A stretch of DNA of 64,000 nucleotides, taken from contig JAGVWE010000004.1 of the NCBI GenBank assembly GCA_018304425.1, forward strand, positions 1 through 64,000, read 5' to 3'. A program made the position numbers and the translations under genes. Position 1 is the first letter of the stretch, and every line of letters starts with the position of its first letter. The notes beneath the pieces were generated by a model. The model saw only the letters and a list, made by a program, of their open reading frames with translations. It searched no databases and was not told where the DNA came from. The DNA comes from Candidatus Iainarchaeum sp. Its GTDB lineage: Archaea > Iainarchaeota > Iainarchaeia > Iainarchaeales > UBA10219. This document shows positions 15,818 through 25,123 of this stretch, piece after piece.

Positions 15818-16297
15818 ATGGCGCGGCCCGCTCACTCACCTCGCAAGGGCTTGCGGAACGTTGGGAACTGGAGTCGCTTTCTGCGGCGAAACATTTTAAG
15901 AGCCGGGCCCACTCGGGCCGGCGAACTGTCCTCGAAGCAAGCCGAAATATACAATCGTACGGCGCTTTCCACTGCCCTGCAATTGACGGGCTTGCATCGC
16001 TCCATTTCAAGGGGAACGCGCGTGCGGCTCGCTGAATGCCTTCTTGACTGGCGATTGCGGGGAAATGAGGTCAAGCGTCAAATGAACACTGAACTCCGGG
16101 TAGCCGAGGTGCGCTATGGGTTACCCATTCCGGACGACATCCTGAGAAACATTGAGGGGATGTTGCGGGAAGAACGGGTTCGAGACGTTTTGCCGTTGGA
16201 AATCGAAATCCACGGCATTTGCAGGGGAAACGAAAACCGGCAAAAGCTCTTGCACGAGCTAACTGAATTGGACCGCATTGCCCATGAAATCGTTTAA
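15818..16297 (+). CDS. Basic helical protein, function unknown
   Basis: 159 residues, Arg-rich at the N-terminus (SRFLRRNILRAG) and helical afterwards with a Leu/Glu-rich C-terminus. No motif recognised. Leaderless start inferred from the TATA-like box 22-33 bases upstream. Codon use is less biased than in housekeeping neighbours, as in the other orphan basic proteins of the window. It overlaps the convergent gene by four bases. Confidence 0.5.
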   Translation: MARPAHSPRKGLRNVGNWSRFLRRNILRAGPTRAGELSSKQAEIYNRTALSTALQLTGLHRSISRGTRVRLAECLLDWRLRGNEVKRQMNTELRVAEVRYGLPIPDDILRNIEGMLREERVRDVLPLEIEIHGICRGNENRQKLLHELTELDRIAHEIV

Positions 16298-16665
16298 CGC
16301 CGTCTCCGCAGTCGCCGGGGCAGGTTTTCCTCCGTGGCCTCTGCTTTGCCGGGTGCCCTTGGCTTGTCTAGGGCATCCAGGCTGGGAAACCGTTTCATTC
16401 GGCCCCTGGCATGCTCCATTTGTTCGGCGATTTCTTCGGCCGCGGTTTCCGGGTTCAACGCGTTTTCCTCGACCTCGGCTTTTGCCAGCCGTTCCTGGGT
16501 CTCCGCCCAGATGCGTTTGGCGGCCTCGCGTTTGAGGCGTTCCTCGGTTGCCTTCTGCTGTCCTTCAGTGACCGTGGGCGGAGCCGGGGGCGTGGCCGTC
16601 GGCCCCGGAGGCTGCACGGTTTTTTTCTTTCCCAGCAAGCCCTTGAGCGAATCCATCCAGCCCAT
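16294..16665 (-). CDS. Charged low-complexity protein, function unknown
   Basis: 123 residues: N-terminal amphipathic LKGLLGKKK, a Pro/Thr-rich linker, then an Ala/Glu/Arg helical stretch ending in a poly-Arg tail (RRLRRRR). No family recognised. A TTTTTATAAAC element about 30 bases upstream supports transcription. The palindrome CCATGCATGG lies just before the start. Confidence 0.45.
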   Translation of the reverse strand: MGWMDSLKGLLGKKKTVQPPGPTATPPAPPTVTEGQQKATEERLKREAAKRIWAETQERLAKAEVEENALNPETAAEEIAEQMEHARGRMKRFPSLDALDKPRAPGKAEATEENLPRRLRRRR

Positions 16666-16721
16666 GAAAACCCATGCATGGAAGCGGAAAACTGTTTATA
16701 AAAAGAAGCAAGCGGGCGCCG

Positions 16722-18221
16722 TCAAACCGGTTTGACAAGCCGGGGGGTTGGGCGCAGCGAGAGCTGCAGGAACTCGTCCATCTTGAGTTCAACGTGTTTT
16801 TCGATTAAGTCCGCCGTGAACACGCCGTCCAGGAAGCCCTTGTCCGACTCCAGGCATTCCATGGCTTCCTTCAGCGAACCCGGGAGTTCCTTGACGCCCA
16901 GGGCCTTGCGCTTTTCCGGGGTGAGCTTGTAGATGTCCTCGTCCACGGGGTTGCCGGGGTCCGTTTTTTTCCGGATGCCGTCCAGCCCCGCCGCCAACAA
17001 GGCGGCGAAGGAAAGGTAGGGGTTGCAGCTCGTGTCCGGAGTCCTGTATTCCAGGCGCTTGGCGTGCTCGACCCCCGAGTAGTAGGCGGGGATGCGGATG
17101 TTGGCCGAGCGGTTCCGCTTGCTGTAGGCGATGAAGACCGGGGCCTCATAGCCCGGCACGAGTCTCCTGTAACTGTTCGTCGTCGGGTTGGTGAAGGCGC
17201 ACAAAGCCTTGGAGTGCTCGAGCAATCCGCCGATGTAATACCGCATGGTTTGGCTCATCTCCGCATAGGGCTCGTTGGGGTCGTAGAACGTGTTCTTGCC
17301 GTTCTTCCAGAGACTCTGGTGGACGTGCATGCCCGAGGCGTTGTCGCCGAAGATGGGTTTGGGCATGAACGTGCAGACCTTGCCCATGCGCGTGGCCGTC
17401 ATCTTGAGCACCTGCTTGTAAGTAATGACCTGGTCGGCCATGTGCACCAGCCGGTCGTATTTCATGTCGATTTCGCCTTGTCCCGCGGTCGCGACCTCGT
17501 GGTGGTGGGCGTCCAAGACCATGCCGAAGTCCTCCATCAGGGTGCGGCAGGCCTCGTTCCGGAAGTCCACCATGGTGTCCTGGGGCGGCCCCGGATAATA
17601 GCCTTCCTTGAACCGGATGGGAAAGGCGTTCCCCTCCATGTCGCTCCAGGCGGCTTCTGTGGACTTGATTTCGTAGCCGCAGCCGCTCCACGCGTCCCTG
17701 GCCGCGGTCGCGTTGGGCGTGATTTTCACGGAGTCGAAGACGAAGAACTCGAGTTCGGGCCCCCAGTACGTGGTGTCGTAGCCCATGGAGGCAGCGGCCT
17801 GCTCGGCTTTTTGCGCGACATACCTTGGGTCGCGGCTGAACCGCGTGCTGCTCGCGCCCTCGAACACGTCGGAGTACATGCGGGCCGTCTTGTGTTGTTC
17901 CCCGTACCAGGGCAGCACCGCGAAGGTCTCCGGGTCAGGCCGCAACAGCATGTCGGACTCGTGGATGTCCTTGAACCCCTTGATGGAGCTGCCGTCGAGT
18001 TTCCCGACCCCTTCGCCGAAGTTCTCGTATTCCAAGGTGTGCGCTGGCACGCTCACGTGCTGCAACTGTCCCAGGAGGTCCACGAACTGAAAGTCAATCC
18101 ATTTGACTTTTTCCTGGGCCACGCGCTTCAAGACGGTGGCAACGGCTTCGTGGTTGTGCAGCCGCTTGGCGCCGGCCGGCAGTTGGAATTCCTCTTGTCG
18201 CTGTGCTTGCTTTCCATCCAT
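16722..18221 (-). CDS. glnA: Glutamine synthetase type I
   Basis: 499 residues. It joins ammonia and glutamate with ATP to give glutamine. Visible landmarks are the beta-grasp domain with KLDGSSIKGF and ESDMLLRPD, the metal-site segments GPELEFFVFD and HHHEVATAGQGEID, the NASGMHVHQSL loop, the Glu-flap-like NPTTNSYRRLVPGYEAP, and NRSANIRIP. It looks like the archaeal GSI-alpha form; I see no clear Tyr adenylylation motif near the C-terminus, which is divergent (RPTPRL). GGGGGT precedes the ATG at 18221. Divergent from an Lrp/AsnC gene that is the probable regulator. Confidence 0.95.
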   Translation of the reverse strand: MDGKQAQRQEEFQLPAGAKRLHNHEAVATVLKRVAQEKVKWIDFQFVDLLGQLQHVSVPAHTLEYENFGEGVGKLDGSSIKGFKDIHESDMLLRPDPETFAVLPWYGEQHKTARMYSDVFEGASSTRFSRDPRYVAQKAEQAAASMGYDTTYWGPELEFFVFDSVKITPNATAARDAWSGCGYEIKSTEAAWSDMEGNAFPIRFKEGYYPGPPQDTMVDFRNEACRTLMEDFGMVLDAHHHEVATAGQGEIDMKYDRLVHMADQVITYKQVLKMTATRMGKVCTFMPKPIFGDNASGMHVHQSLWKNGKNTFYDPNEPYAEMSQTMRYYIGGLLEHSKALCAFTNPTTNSYRRLVPGYEAPVFIAYSKRNRSANIRIPAYYSGVEHAKRLEYRTPDTSCNPYLSFAALLAAGLDGIRKKTDPGNPVDEDIYKLTPEKRKALGVKELPGSLKEAMECLESDKGFLDGVFTADLIEKHVELKMDEFLQLSLRPTPRLVKPV

Positions 18222-18300
18222 TCAATGACCCCCACTCTTTTTGCCCGGTCCCTGGGCCAGGCACTACTACTACTATCCAGCTAAACGTCCATTAATAATT

Positions 18301-18406
18301 TTAGGCGATTTAGCCAAACATTTAACTAAAAAAGTGAACTTAATAAAACAATTGTTCAATTTTTGGTGTATAATTGACTTTTATTGAACGATTGTAGGGG
18401 GTTGAC
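18301..18406. promoter_or_regulatory. glnA-lrp intergenic region with inverted-repeat operators
   Basis: AT-rich, unlike the surrounding DNA. ATTGTTCAAT (18351-18360) and ATTGAACGAT (18383-18392) are inverted copies about 32 bases apart centre to centre and flank a TATA-like GTATAATT (18367-18374). The perfect palindrome AACAATTGTT (18347-18356) overlaps the first copy, and AGTGAACT (18333-18340) may be a third half-site. AT-rich inverted repeats at helical spacing are typical of Lrp/AsnC regulators, which bind as oligomers and often repress themselves. GGGGG before the GTG at 18407 is the lrp ribosome binding site. Confidence 0.6.
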
Positions 18407-18859
18407 GTGGAAGCGAAGGCCATTGATTCCTTGGATAGGGACATCTTAAACGCCTTGGAGGAGGATGCCAGGCGTTCCCTGCGCCAGATAGCCAAGCGGG
18501 TGCAGGCCAGCGTGACCACCGTCATGAACCGCTTGAAGCGCTTGGAGCAGACGGGAGTCGTTACCGGTTACTCGGCGCGCGTCAACTATGACCGGCTGGG
18601 CTACGAGTTCGATGCGCTCATCGATATCTCGGTTTCCAAGGGGAAACTCCTCCAGGTAGAACAGAAGATTGCCTCGCACCCCAATGTCTACGCGGTCTAC
18701 GACATCACGGGCGCAAGCGATGTAACCGTCATGGCCCGCTTCAAGACCCGGAAGGGCTTGGACGATTTCCTCAAGAAAATCCAGGCCTATGACTTCGTCG
18801 AGGACACTCACACGCACCTGGTGCTGCGCACCATCAAAGACCATAAGATGCTGGTCTAG
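18407..18859 (+). CDS. Lrp/AsnC family transcriptional regulator
   Basis: 150 residues. The N-terminal HTH (LDRDILNALEEDARRSLRQIAKRV, then TTVMNRLKRLEQTGVVTGYSA) is followed by the RAM effector domain (VYDITGASDVTVMARF). RAM domains bind amino acids and make octamers. Divergence from glnA across AT-rich inverted repeats suggests control of nitrogen assimilation together with autoregulation, by analogy with archaeal Lrp proteins. GTG start at 18407 with a strong GGGGG upstream. Confidence 0.9.
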   Translation: MEAKAIDSLDRDILNALEEDARRSLRQIAKRVQASVTTVMNRLKRLEQTGVVTGYSARVNYDRLGYEFDALIDISVSKGKLLQVEQKIASHPNVYAVYDITGASDVTVMARFKTRKGLDDFLKKIQAYDFVEDTHTHLVLRTIKDHKMLV

Positions 18860-18868
18860 CCGGGAAGG

Positions 18869-19288
18869 CTAGCCCCGGAATGGGTTGACAACCTTTATCC
18901 CGGGAATGCGCTTAAAATCCACCTCATTTTCCGTGACAATCGTTTGAATGCCGTTTTCCAGCATGGTTTGCGCAAGCAAGGCGTCCCAGAACGGGACCTT
19001 GTAATTGATGGCCAGTTCAATGGTGTGTTCGATTGTCTCCCGTGCGTAATAAATGAGGCCAAATCGTTCCAGCAATTCTCGCACGGTTTGAGCCAGAAAG
19101 GCCGTGTAAAGCTTTTTTCTGAGTACGACGGCGGCAAACTCGCCCAGGCATTGGGGCGACAGAAAAGCAAAAGGGTTCAATTTGTTTGCTTCCATGAACG
19201 CCAGCGCCTGCTGGTGTTTCTCGCCGGCGTCTTCGTCGTGCAAATAGACTAAGACGTTTGCATCAATCAGAAAGGGGCCCTCGTCCAT
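18869..19288 (-). CDS. vapC: VapC-like PIN-domain ribonuclease toxin
   Basis: 139 residues. The PIN acidic residues are visible: Asp9 (LIDANVLVYL), Glu50 (CLGEFAAV), Asp102 (FWDALLAQ) and the final TENEVDF segment. VapC toxins cut tRNA or rRNA when freed from VapB. Its start lies 26 bases inside the upstream vapB-like gene, the usual antitoxin-then-toxin order. Confidence 0.85.
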   Translation of the reverse strand: MDEGPFLIDANVLVYLHDEDAGEKHQQALAFMEANKLNPFAFLSPQCLGEFAAVVLRKKLYTAFLAQTVRELLERFGLIYYARETIEHTIELAINYKVPFWDALLAQTMLENGIQTIVTENEVDFKRIPGIKVVNPFRG

Positions 19289-19532
19289 ATGCCATTTCCC
19301 GCCTGTAATTCTTGATTCCGAGATGCCAGCCTTTTTTGGCTCTCTTTAATATGCTTTCCATCGCAGCCTTCCTCTTCTCGTTCAAGGCCACTTCTTGTAC
19401 GGCTTCCTCGATTACCTTGGCCATGGAGCCCTTCCTTGATTTATACTTAAACTCAGCCAACGCCCTAAGCAATTTTTCTGCTTCTGGTTTCAATGAGAGG
19501 GTAATGTTGCCCACCGGTTCACCCACATACAT
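19263..19532 (-). CDS. vapB: VapB-like antitoxin
   Basis: 89 residues. The N-terminal NITLSLKPEAEKLLRALAEFK resembles a ribbon-helix-helix DNA-binding region; the C-terminal charged helix would cover the toxin. The ATG at 19532 is preferred because GATATATTTAC lies about 20-28 bases upstream, giving a leaderless message; longer frames upstream run across the divergent promoter of the giant gene. Overlaps vapC by 26 bases. Confidence 0.7.
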   Translation of the reverse strand: MYVGEPVGNITLSLKPEAEKLLRALAEFKYKSRKGSMAKVIEEAVQEVALNEKRKAAMESILKRAKKGWHLGIKNYRREMAYGRGPLSD

Positions 19533-19629
19533 ATGCCAGTGATGTAAATATATCTTTCGCCCAGCCTCAGAAGCCACATATTCGTCAATCAACGAAATAA
19601 TTAAAAGCCCTTCCCTTCCCCTATTTTCC

Positions 19630-22600
19630 ATGCGCCCCGCTTTTCTCCGGGCGCTGGCTCTCCTCGCTGCCCTGCTTTTCCTCGCCGGTTGCACGGGAAA
19701 GGTTTCCCAAGCCGACCGCATGGCCTGCCTCAACCTTACTTACTACTATGACACGGGCATCCCCGAATGCAAGTCCCAGGAAGACTGCCTGTCGAAAGCC
19801 GTCAAGGCCTTTGACCTGGACTTCGACAAATTCCAGCCCCTCATCCGGCAGGGCCTCACCGAGTACGTGAACCGGCTGGCCAAGGCCTGGCTGCACCTCA
19901 ACACGGCCCGGCAGAAACTCCGCGAAATCAACGTGCTTTGCACGGCCTCCGAAAACTTTTCCGGCCTACGCCAGCAAGCCAACGATTTTTCCAATGCCCT
20001 GCTCCTGGCCGCCGGAGAAACCGATGCCCTTGCCGCCCTGGCCCCCGACCTCATCGAGGCAGAACGCGCCTACCTCCTCTCCCAGGACGTCAACCAATTG
20101 CCGGACACCCCGTTATTCGATGACTTCCGCGAGCTCTCGAAGAACGCCAACGAGTTCAGGAAAAGCGACCCGGAAAAAGCCCCGGACTCGTATGCCGGCC
20201 TCCAGTACACGGCCGCAACCCGGTTCAGCAGCCTCACGGCAAGCCAAGACATCCAAGTCAAGGAACTCTCTTCCCTGGACTTCGTCGGCAAGTACGTGAA
20301 ATCCTTTGCCCGGTTCATCCCCGTGTCCAAGGAATTCGTGCCCGTCATCTCCGATGCCCTCTCCTCGTGGGTGGAGCGGCTTTCCAGCACGCTTTCCGTG
20401 AAAGACGGCATGGCCCTCTTGCAGCAGTCCAAGCCCTATGATTTTTTCGAAGCCTTCAGCGCCTTCGTGGGCCCAAATGCTTCCGCTTCCCAGGCCTTCC
20501 TCGCCCTGTTTTCCTCGGCCTCCCGGCACAAGAAAGCCCTGGAAGCCGAAGACCAGCGGTTGTTCGACGAAAGCCAGGCCCACCTCCAAGCCGTGGACAA
20601 AACCCTTTCCACCCTGGACGCGGGAAGCCTGGCCGGTTTTGACGCTGGAGTAGCCAGCTCGTTGTTCCTCGCCTTCGGCAGCCCCCAAGCCCTGAGCCCT
20701 GAAAGCCTTTCACTGGGCAGCCCCAGCCAATCCATTCCTGCCATCCAAGCACAAGCCACCCTGCTCTCCAAGAAACTCGTGAACGCCTTGGCCGGCGGCA
20801 AGACCCTCGGCCAACGCACCATCGGATTGCGGGAAACCACGGAAGCGGCTGCCCTGCTCTTGCAGCGCACCACTTTTTTCGTCAACGATTCCCTGGCCGG
20901 GCTCTCCGACTTATGCCAGGCCAAGGCCGGCCTCATCCGCCAACAAGTCAAATCCCTCCAACAGGAAACCAAGGGCCTGCCTTCTTCCGCTCCCCAAGAA
21001 CAGCAGCTCCTCTCCACCCTTGCCTCCTTTGAACAAGCCCAGGGCACCGGCCGCAAGCTCTTGAAATGCCAGGCCCTCCTGGAAGCCCACAAGGCGTTCG
21101 AGCAGTTCTTTCAGGACCCGGCAGGCCTTCCCCTGGAACAGCGCGCGCAAACCCTGGACTGCATTGCCTTCGCCGAGCAGGCCCTGGACGCGCACGCCAA
21201 CGACTTGAAACCCTTGTTCCCCTCCTTTGCCCGCGTGAAACTCCTCTTCGAATCCAATGCCCCCGAAGAACAAGTGAATGCCGCCTGCCAGTCCCTGCGC
21301 CAGCAAATAAAGGAGTCCCTGGCCGCCCTGCCAGCCGTGCACTCCATTGAAGAAGACCGTGCCCGGCTCGAGGCCAGCGTTTCCGCCCTCGAAGGCCTAG
21401 GCCTCTACAGCCCAAGCCATGCCAGCGGCAAACTCGCCGAGTACCGACGAGCCCTCGAAGAAAACAAGCCCTACTTTTCTGGGGACTCCCTGGACCTCGA
21501 AAAAGCCTTGGACCGGCTTTCCGCGCTCCAAAAAAACCTGGGCCAGGGCGCTTCAGACGCCCGACAGGAATTCCTTCGCCTGCTGGCCCGGTTCCTCGCC
21601 GACACCGCGGCCTGGTCCGAGGAAAAACCTTCCACCTATTACGCGGACCAACCCCTGGAGTCCAGGCTCGTCGTGGAGTTCTCCAACCCATTTCCCGAAA
21701 TCAGGGAACCCCTCCAAGTGTCCCGCCCCTTCGAGGCAGCCCAAAAAGTTTCAAGCCAAACCCTGGACCCGGCCATCGCGCGCGTGGAGTTCAAGGGCGA
21801 AGCCCTGGTCTTCCACCTGGCCTATGTTCCAGCCAACTCCTTTTCAGCCGCGTTCACGTTGTCCGAGGAGCCCATCACCACGGAAACCAGGCATTCCCTG
21901 GAAAGCGTTTCCCTGGATTCAGCGGAAGCAAAAACCCTTATCCACGTTCACGCCGCCGAACCCGTGCAAAACCTTTTCGTCTCGGCTTCCCTGCTCTCCG
22001 CCGGCCAGCCACAGCACCTCTTCCTCCACGCCCATGGCGTGGCCCTGCCCTTCACCTTGACCGGCAACCAGGTGGAGTTCTCGTTGCCGCATGCCTTTGA
22101 CGGCCAGGAGATCCAGGCAGACTATTCCCTCCCCCAACCCCTTGCCTACTCGTTTTCCCTTTCCACCCAAAAAGCCCTGGACCTCAACACCACGCAACTG
22201 GAGTACACCCTTTCCCTGGAAAACCAGCTGCCCCTCGAATGGCCGGCCAGGCGCCTGCTCCTGCCCCTGCCCCTGCAAGAAAACGCCATCGAGGGCCTCC
22301 AATTGTTTGACGAAACCGGCCGGGAACTGCAATTCCTTGGCTTTGTAGGCCAAAATATCGCCTTTACCCCGCCAAAATTGCTTCCCCACCAGCCCACCCA
22401 ACTCCTAGCACGGTTAACCCTAAAAGACTTCAAATCCTATTGGGAAGGGGTTATAAGCACGCTATTAGGGCGTGCCAGCGTGCTCTCCCAAAGCACCTAC
22501 GCCCCCATCCGGGAAAAAGCCGGTGCCTTGCTGCCACGCCTACAAGCCCTGGCCACGGGCAGCCCCCTTTCCAGCCTCCAACGGTTCCCGGAAATCATCC

Positions 22601-23787
22601 CGCTTTTCAGGGAACTCACGGAACTCGAAGCCCAGGAAAAAACGTACCTCGCAGCCTTCGAAGCCTTCAAGGCCGAGCAGTCGGACGCGCAAGCCCTGTT
22701 CGCCGCGCACGAAAACCTGGTTCCCATGCTGGCAGGAACTCCCCTCCTGGCCGCCCAACAAGCACGCCTCGGGGAAGCCCGCCAAAAACTCTTGCAAGCC
22801 AGCCAGGCCTTTGACGCGGGCCAAGCCGAGTCCGCTCTTTCCATCCTCCGCGAGGCCCGGAAACTCTTGTCCCCGGCTTCCGGAAAAACCGATTCCCTGG
22901 TTACCACGTTACGGGCGGCCCTTAGCCAATGGTTCGCGGACGCCAAGGAAAAATTCCGGCAAGCCAAATCGCTGGGCCTGGAATCCAAGCTCGTGATTTC
23001 CTTCAACGAACTCCAGTCCCACTGGGAAGGCCTTGAACCCCAGTTGACTTTCGCTCCTGCCGCTTCCCTCCAACAGGCCCTTGTCGCCTTCAAGCAAAAA
23101 ACAACGGCCTTCTCCAGCCAAGCGGCCTCCCTCTTCGACGAAGAAGCCGATCAAGAGCGGGCGCGCCTCGCCGCCCTCCAACAACTCAGGGAAGCAGCCG
23201 CCGAGAAAACGCGTGCCCTCTCTGCCCAACTGGCCAGCCACTCCCCGGACGAGTTGGCCGAAGCCGGTCTGGCAGCCCTTCCCCGCCGGTTGGATTCCTT
23301 CCAGGAAACCCTGAAAAAACTCGAACCCGAAAACCCGCCAGCCGCTGACGAGGCCTTGCAGGCCACCGGCCCCCTGGCCTTTCTCCTGGAATCAAAGGCC
23401 AGGCGGTCCAGCCTGGAACGCGAGGAAAAGAGCCTGCAAAAACTCGGCACTGACTTGGACGAAACCCTGGCCCAAATCTCCGGCAAAGCCGTTGCCCAGT
23501 ACAACTCGGCTGCCACTCTTTACAATGCCGCCGAAACAAACCCCGAAGTCGAAGGCCTGCTAACCCGGGCCAAGCAGGAAATCAGGGACAAGTCCTTCCT
23601 GGCCTCCCTCGCCTCCACGAATGCCGCTACCGCCCTCTTGTCCTTCCGAAAACCAACCACGGCATTCACGGTGCCCCTGCCGGTTTATCCCCTCATGCTG
23701 GTCGTGGCCACCATCCTCTTCTTCCGGCTCCGCCAACAAAAAAGGGAAAAACAGGTGCCGGAAGAAAAAACCGTTGAAAGGGCCTAA
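19630..23787 (+). CDS. Giant surface lipoprotein with C-terminal membrane anchor
   Basis: 1385 residues. Signal peptide with lipobox LAGC (Cys21), cysteines up to about residue 110, then a very long Ala/Leu/Glu/Gln-rich helical region (predicted coiled coils about 250-620 and 950-1310) interrupted by a beta-rich section (about 670-940). A membrane segment near the C-terminus (VPLPVYPLMLVVATILFF) is followed by a basic tail, RLRQQKREKQ. So the protein could be tied to the membrane at both ends, making a large external loop or stalk. No homologous family is recognised. A TATA-like ATAATTAAAAG about 25 bases before the ATG implies a leaderless mRNA. It is divergent from vapBC. Confidence 0.75.
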   Translation: MRPAFLRALALLAALLFLAGCTGKVSQADRMACLNLTYYYDTGIPECKSQEDCLSKAVKAFDLDFDKFQPLIRQGLTEYVNRLAKAWLHLNTARQKLREINVLCTASENFSGLRQQANDFSNALLLAAGETDALAALAPDLIEAERAYLLSQDVNQLPDTPLFDDFRELSKNANEFRKSDPEKAPDSYAGLQYTAATRFSSLTASQDIQVKELSSLDFVGKYVKSFARFIPVSKEFVPVISDALSSWVERLSSTLSVKDGMALLQQSKPYDFFEAFSAFVGPNASASQAFLALFSSASRHKKALEAEDQRLFDESQAHLQAVDKTLSTLDAGSLAGFDAGVASSLFLAFGSPQALSPESLSLGSPSQSIPAIQAQATLLSKKLVNALAGGKTLGQRTIGLRETTEAAALLLQRTTFFVNDSLAGLSDLCQAKAGLIRQQVKSLQQETKGLPSSAPQEQQLLSTLASFEQAQGTGRKLLKCQALLEAHKAFEQFFQDPAGLPLEQRAQTLDCIAFAEQALDAHANDLKPLFPSFARVKLLFESNAPEEQVNAACQSLRQQIKESLAALPAVHSIEEDRARLEASVSALEGLGLYSPSHASGKLAEYRRALEENKPYFSGDSLDLEKALDRLSALQKNLGQGASDARQEFLRLLARFLADTAAWSEEKPSTYYADQPLESRLVVEFSNPFPEIREPLQVSRPFEAAQKVSSQTLDPAIARVEFKGEALVFHLAYVPANSFSAAFTLSEEPITTETRHSLESVSLDSAEAKTLIHVHAAEPVQNLFVSASLLSAGQPQHLFLHAHGVALPFTLTGNQVEFSLPHAFDGQEIQADYSLPQPLAYSFSLSTQKALDLNTTQLEYTLSLENQLPLEWPARRLLLPLPLQENAIEGLQLFDETGRELQFLGFVGQNIAFTPPKLLPHQPTQLLARLTLKDFKSYWEGVISTLLGRASVLSQSTYAPIREKAGALLPRLQALATGSPLSSLQRFPEIIPLFRELTELEAQEKTYLAAFEAFKAEQSDAQALFAAHENLVPMLAGTPLLAAQQARLGEARQKLLQASQAFDAGQAESALSILREARKLLSPASGKTDSLVTTLRAALSQWFADAKEKFRQAKSLGLESKLVISFNELQSHWEGLEPQLTFAPAASLQQALVAFKQKTTAFSSQAASLFDEEADQERARLAALQQLREAAAEKTRALSAQLASHSPDELAEAGLAALPRRLDSFQETLKKLEPENPPAADEALQATGPLAFLLESKARRSSLEREEKSLQKLGTDLDETLAQISGKAVAQYNSAATLYNAAETNPEVEGLLTRAKQEIRDKSFLASLASTNAATALLSFRKPTTAFTVPLPVYPLMLVVATILFFRLRQQKREKQVPEEKTVERA

Positions 23788-23863
23788 CGGACAAGCTTTT
23801 TTCGTTTTCAAAGAAACTATTTCCACCGTTCTTATGTAGCAGAAAGCTACTAATTGGTGCGGC

Positions 23864-25123
23864 CTAGCTTCGGTTGATATACCCATAAGCCAGGCCCGCC
23901 ACCACCACCAGGGCCAGGCCAGCCAGCAAGGCCGGGTTCACGTTATCTTCTTCCACCGTGATCGTTACCGGCTCGCATTCCGCGAACCGAAGCCGTACTT
24001 CCTGGTAAACGGTTTCACACCCCAAGGCATAGGCCCCCGGGGCATCCGCTTTCACCCGCACTTCCAGGTACTCGGTTCCCTGCGCGGGAATGAACTCGAA
24101 TTCCTTCACATCGTTTCCTTCCAGCGTCAAACCCGGGTCCACCCTCAACGAGAGCCGTACATCCGATACCCCTGCCAAGGACGTGTTCTTCAAGGCCACC
24201 CGCCCCACATACGTCTGGCCCACCTTCACGATTTCCTTTTCGCTCAGGATAAGGGGCTTCACCTTCACCTTCGCAGTCATTGCTTCAATCGACGGCCGAT
24301 TCGATTCCCTTGCCTGCCGTTCCCCAAACACATCCACGTACTCGAACTGGGCCGGCAACAAACTCATCTTCGTGGCCTCGGCAGCCTTCACCCAGTACAC
24401 GAACTCCTTTTCCCCGGGCTGCACGCAGGCCCCCTCCCCCGAATAAGCGCGGCACTTCGGAACCAGCGCCTGCCTGGCCTCCGTTGCTCCCTTCAGCACC
24501 ACGATTTCGGGCTGCTTTTCCTCCAGGGAAGGCTTCCGGTAACTGAAGTCAATGACGGCATCCGCACCCCCCCGGTTCCTCACCTTCACCGCGATCGCGA
24601 ACTCGTCCCCCACCACCGGACTAGTCTCCGAGGGCTCCATCGTGAACGAGTCCGGCGAGGAAAAATCCGGCAACCGGTACACCCCCACCCTGGAATCCGG
24701 TTCCACCCCGATCCTCGTCGCCGAAAAAGAGGTCTTCGCACACCACCGCAACTCGTTCTTCTGCCGTAACTCGGCTGCCGGCAGCCACACCCGCAGCCAC
24801 TCCCCTGCCAGGATTTTCTCGTTTACCTCCGCTACCGGGGCCTGGCCCTTGTTGAGGAACACATTGAAGTCAAACCGGTCCCACACGGGGGATACATTCA
24901 AGTGCAGCGAGGCAATCGTCGCCTCCCCTGGCAGGCTTGAACCCTGCGCTTCCAGGAAAAACGCCTGTCCACAGTCCACCTGGTTCACGCCCTCGACCTG
25001 AAAGCCCTCAAACCCCAGCTCCGAAAAACCCGTTTCCCGGAGGGTCTCGGCTTCTGCCCCGGCACTCAACGCAAGCAGCACAGCGGCAAGCCACGCAAAA
25101 AGAGTCCATCCACTCCGCCTCAT
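23864..25123 (-). CDS. Secreted protein with beta-domains and C-terminal membrane anchor
   Basis: 419 residues. A signal peptide (LFAWLAAVLLALSAGAEA) is followed by an extracellular region that reads as successive beta-sandwich domains; the parts near 180-290 and 300-390 resemble CARDB/NEW3-like adhesive domains (VGDEFAIAVKVRNRGGADAV; VGQTYVGRVALKNTSLAGV). A C-terminal helix (PALLAGLALVVVAGLAYGYI) anchors it. The ATG at 25123 overlaps the stop of the AK6 gene (ATGA), so it is translated with that kinase even though the functions look unrelated. It converges on the giant lipoprotein gene. Confidence 0.7.
   Translation of the reverse strand: MRRSGWTLFAWLAAVLLALSAGAEAETLRETGFSELGFEGFQVEGVNQVDCGQAFFLEAQGSSLPGEATIASLHLNVSPVWDRFDFNVFLNKGQAPVAEVNEKILAGEWLRVWLPAAELRQKNELRWCAKTSFSATRIGVEPDSRVGVYRLPDFSSPDSFTMEPSETSPVVGDEFAIAVKVRNRGGADAVIDFSYRKPSLEEKQPEIVVLKGATEARQALVPKCRAYSGEGACVQPGEKEFVYWVKAAEATKMSLLPAQFEYVDVFGERQARESNRPSIEAMTAKVKVKPLILSEKEIVKVGQTYVGRVALKNTSLAGVSDVRLSLRVDPGLTLEGNDVKEFEFIPAQGTEYLEVRVKADAPGAYALGCETVYQEVRLRFAECEPVTITVEEDNVNPALLAGLALVVVAGLAYGYINRS

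Noticed and set aside
18261-18275. Short ACT/CTA triplet repeat before glnA
   Set aside because: Only about four units; too short to call more than chance, and not in a position of known function.
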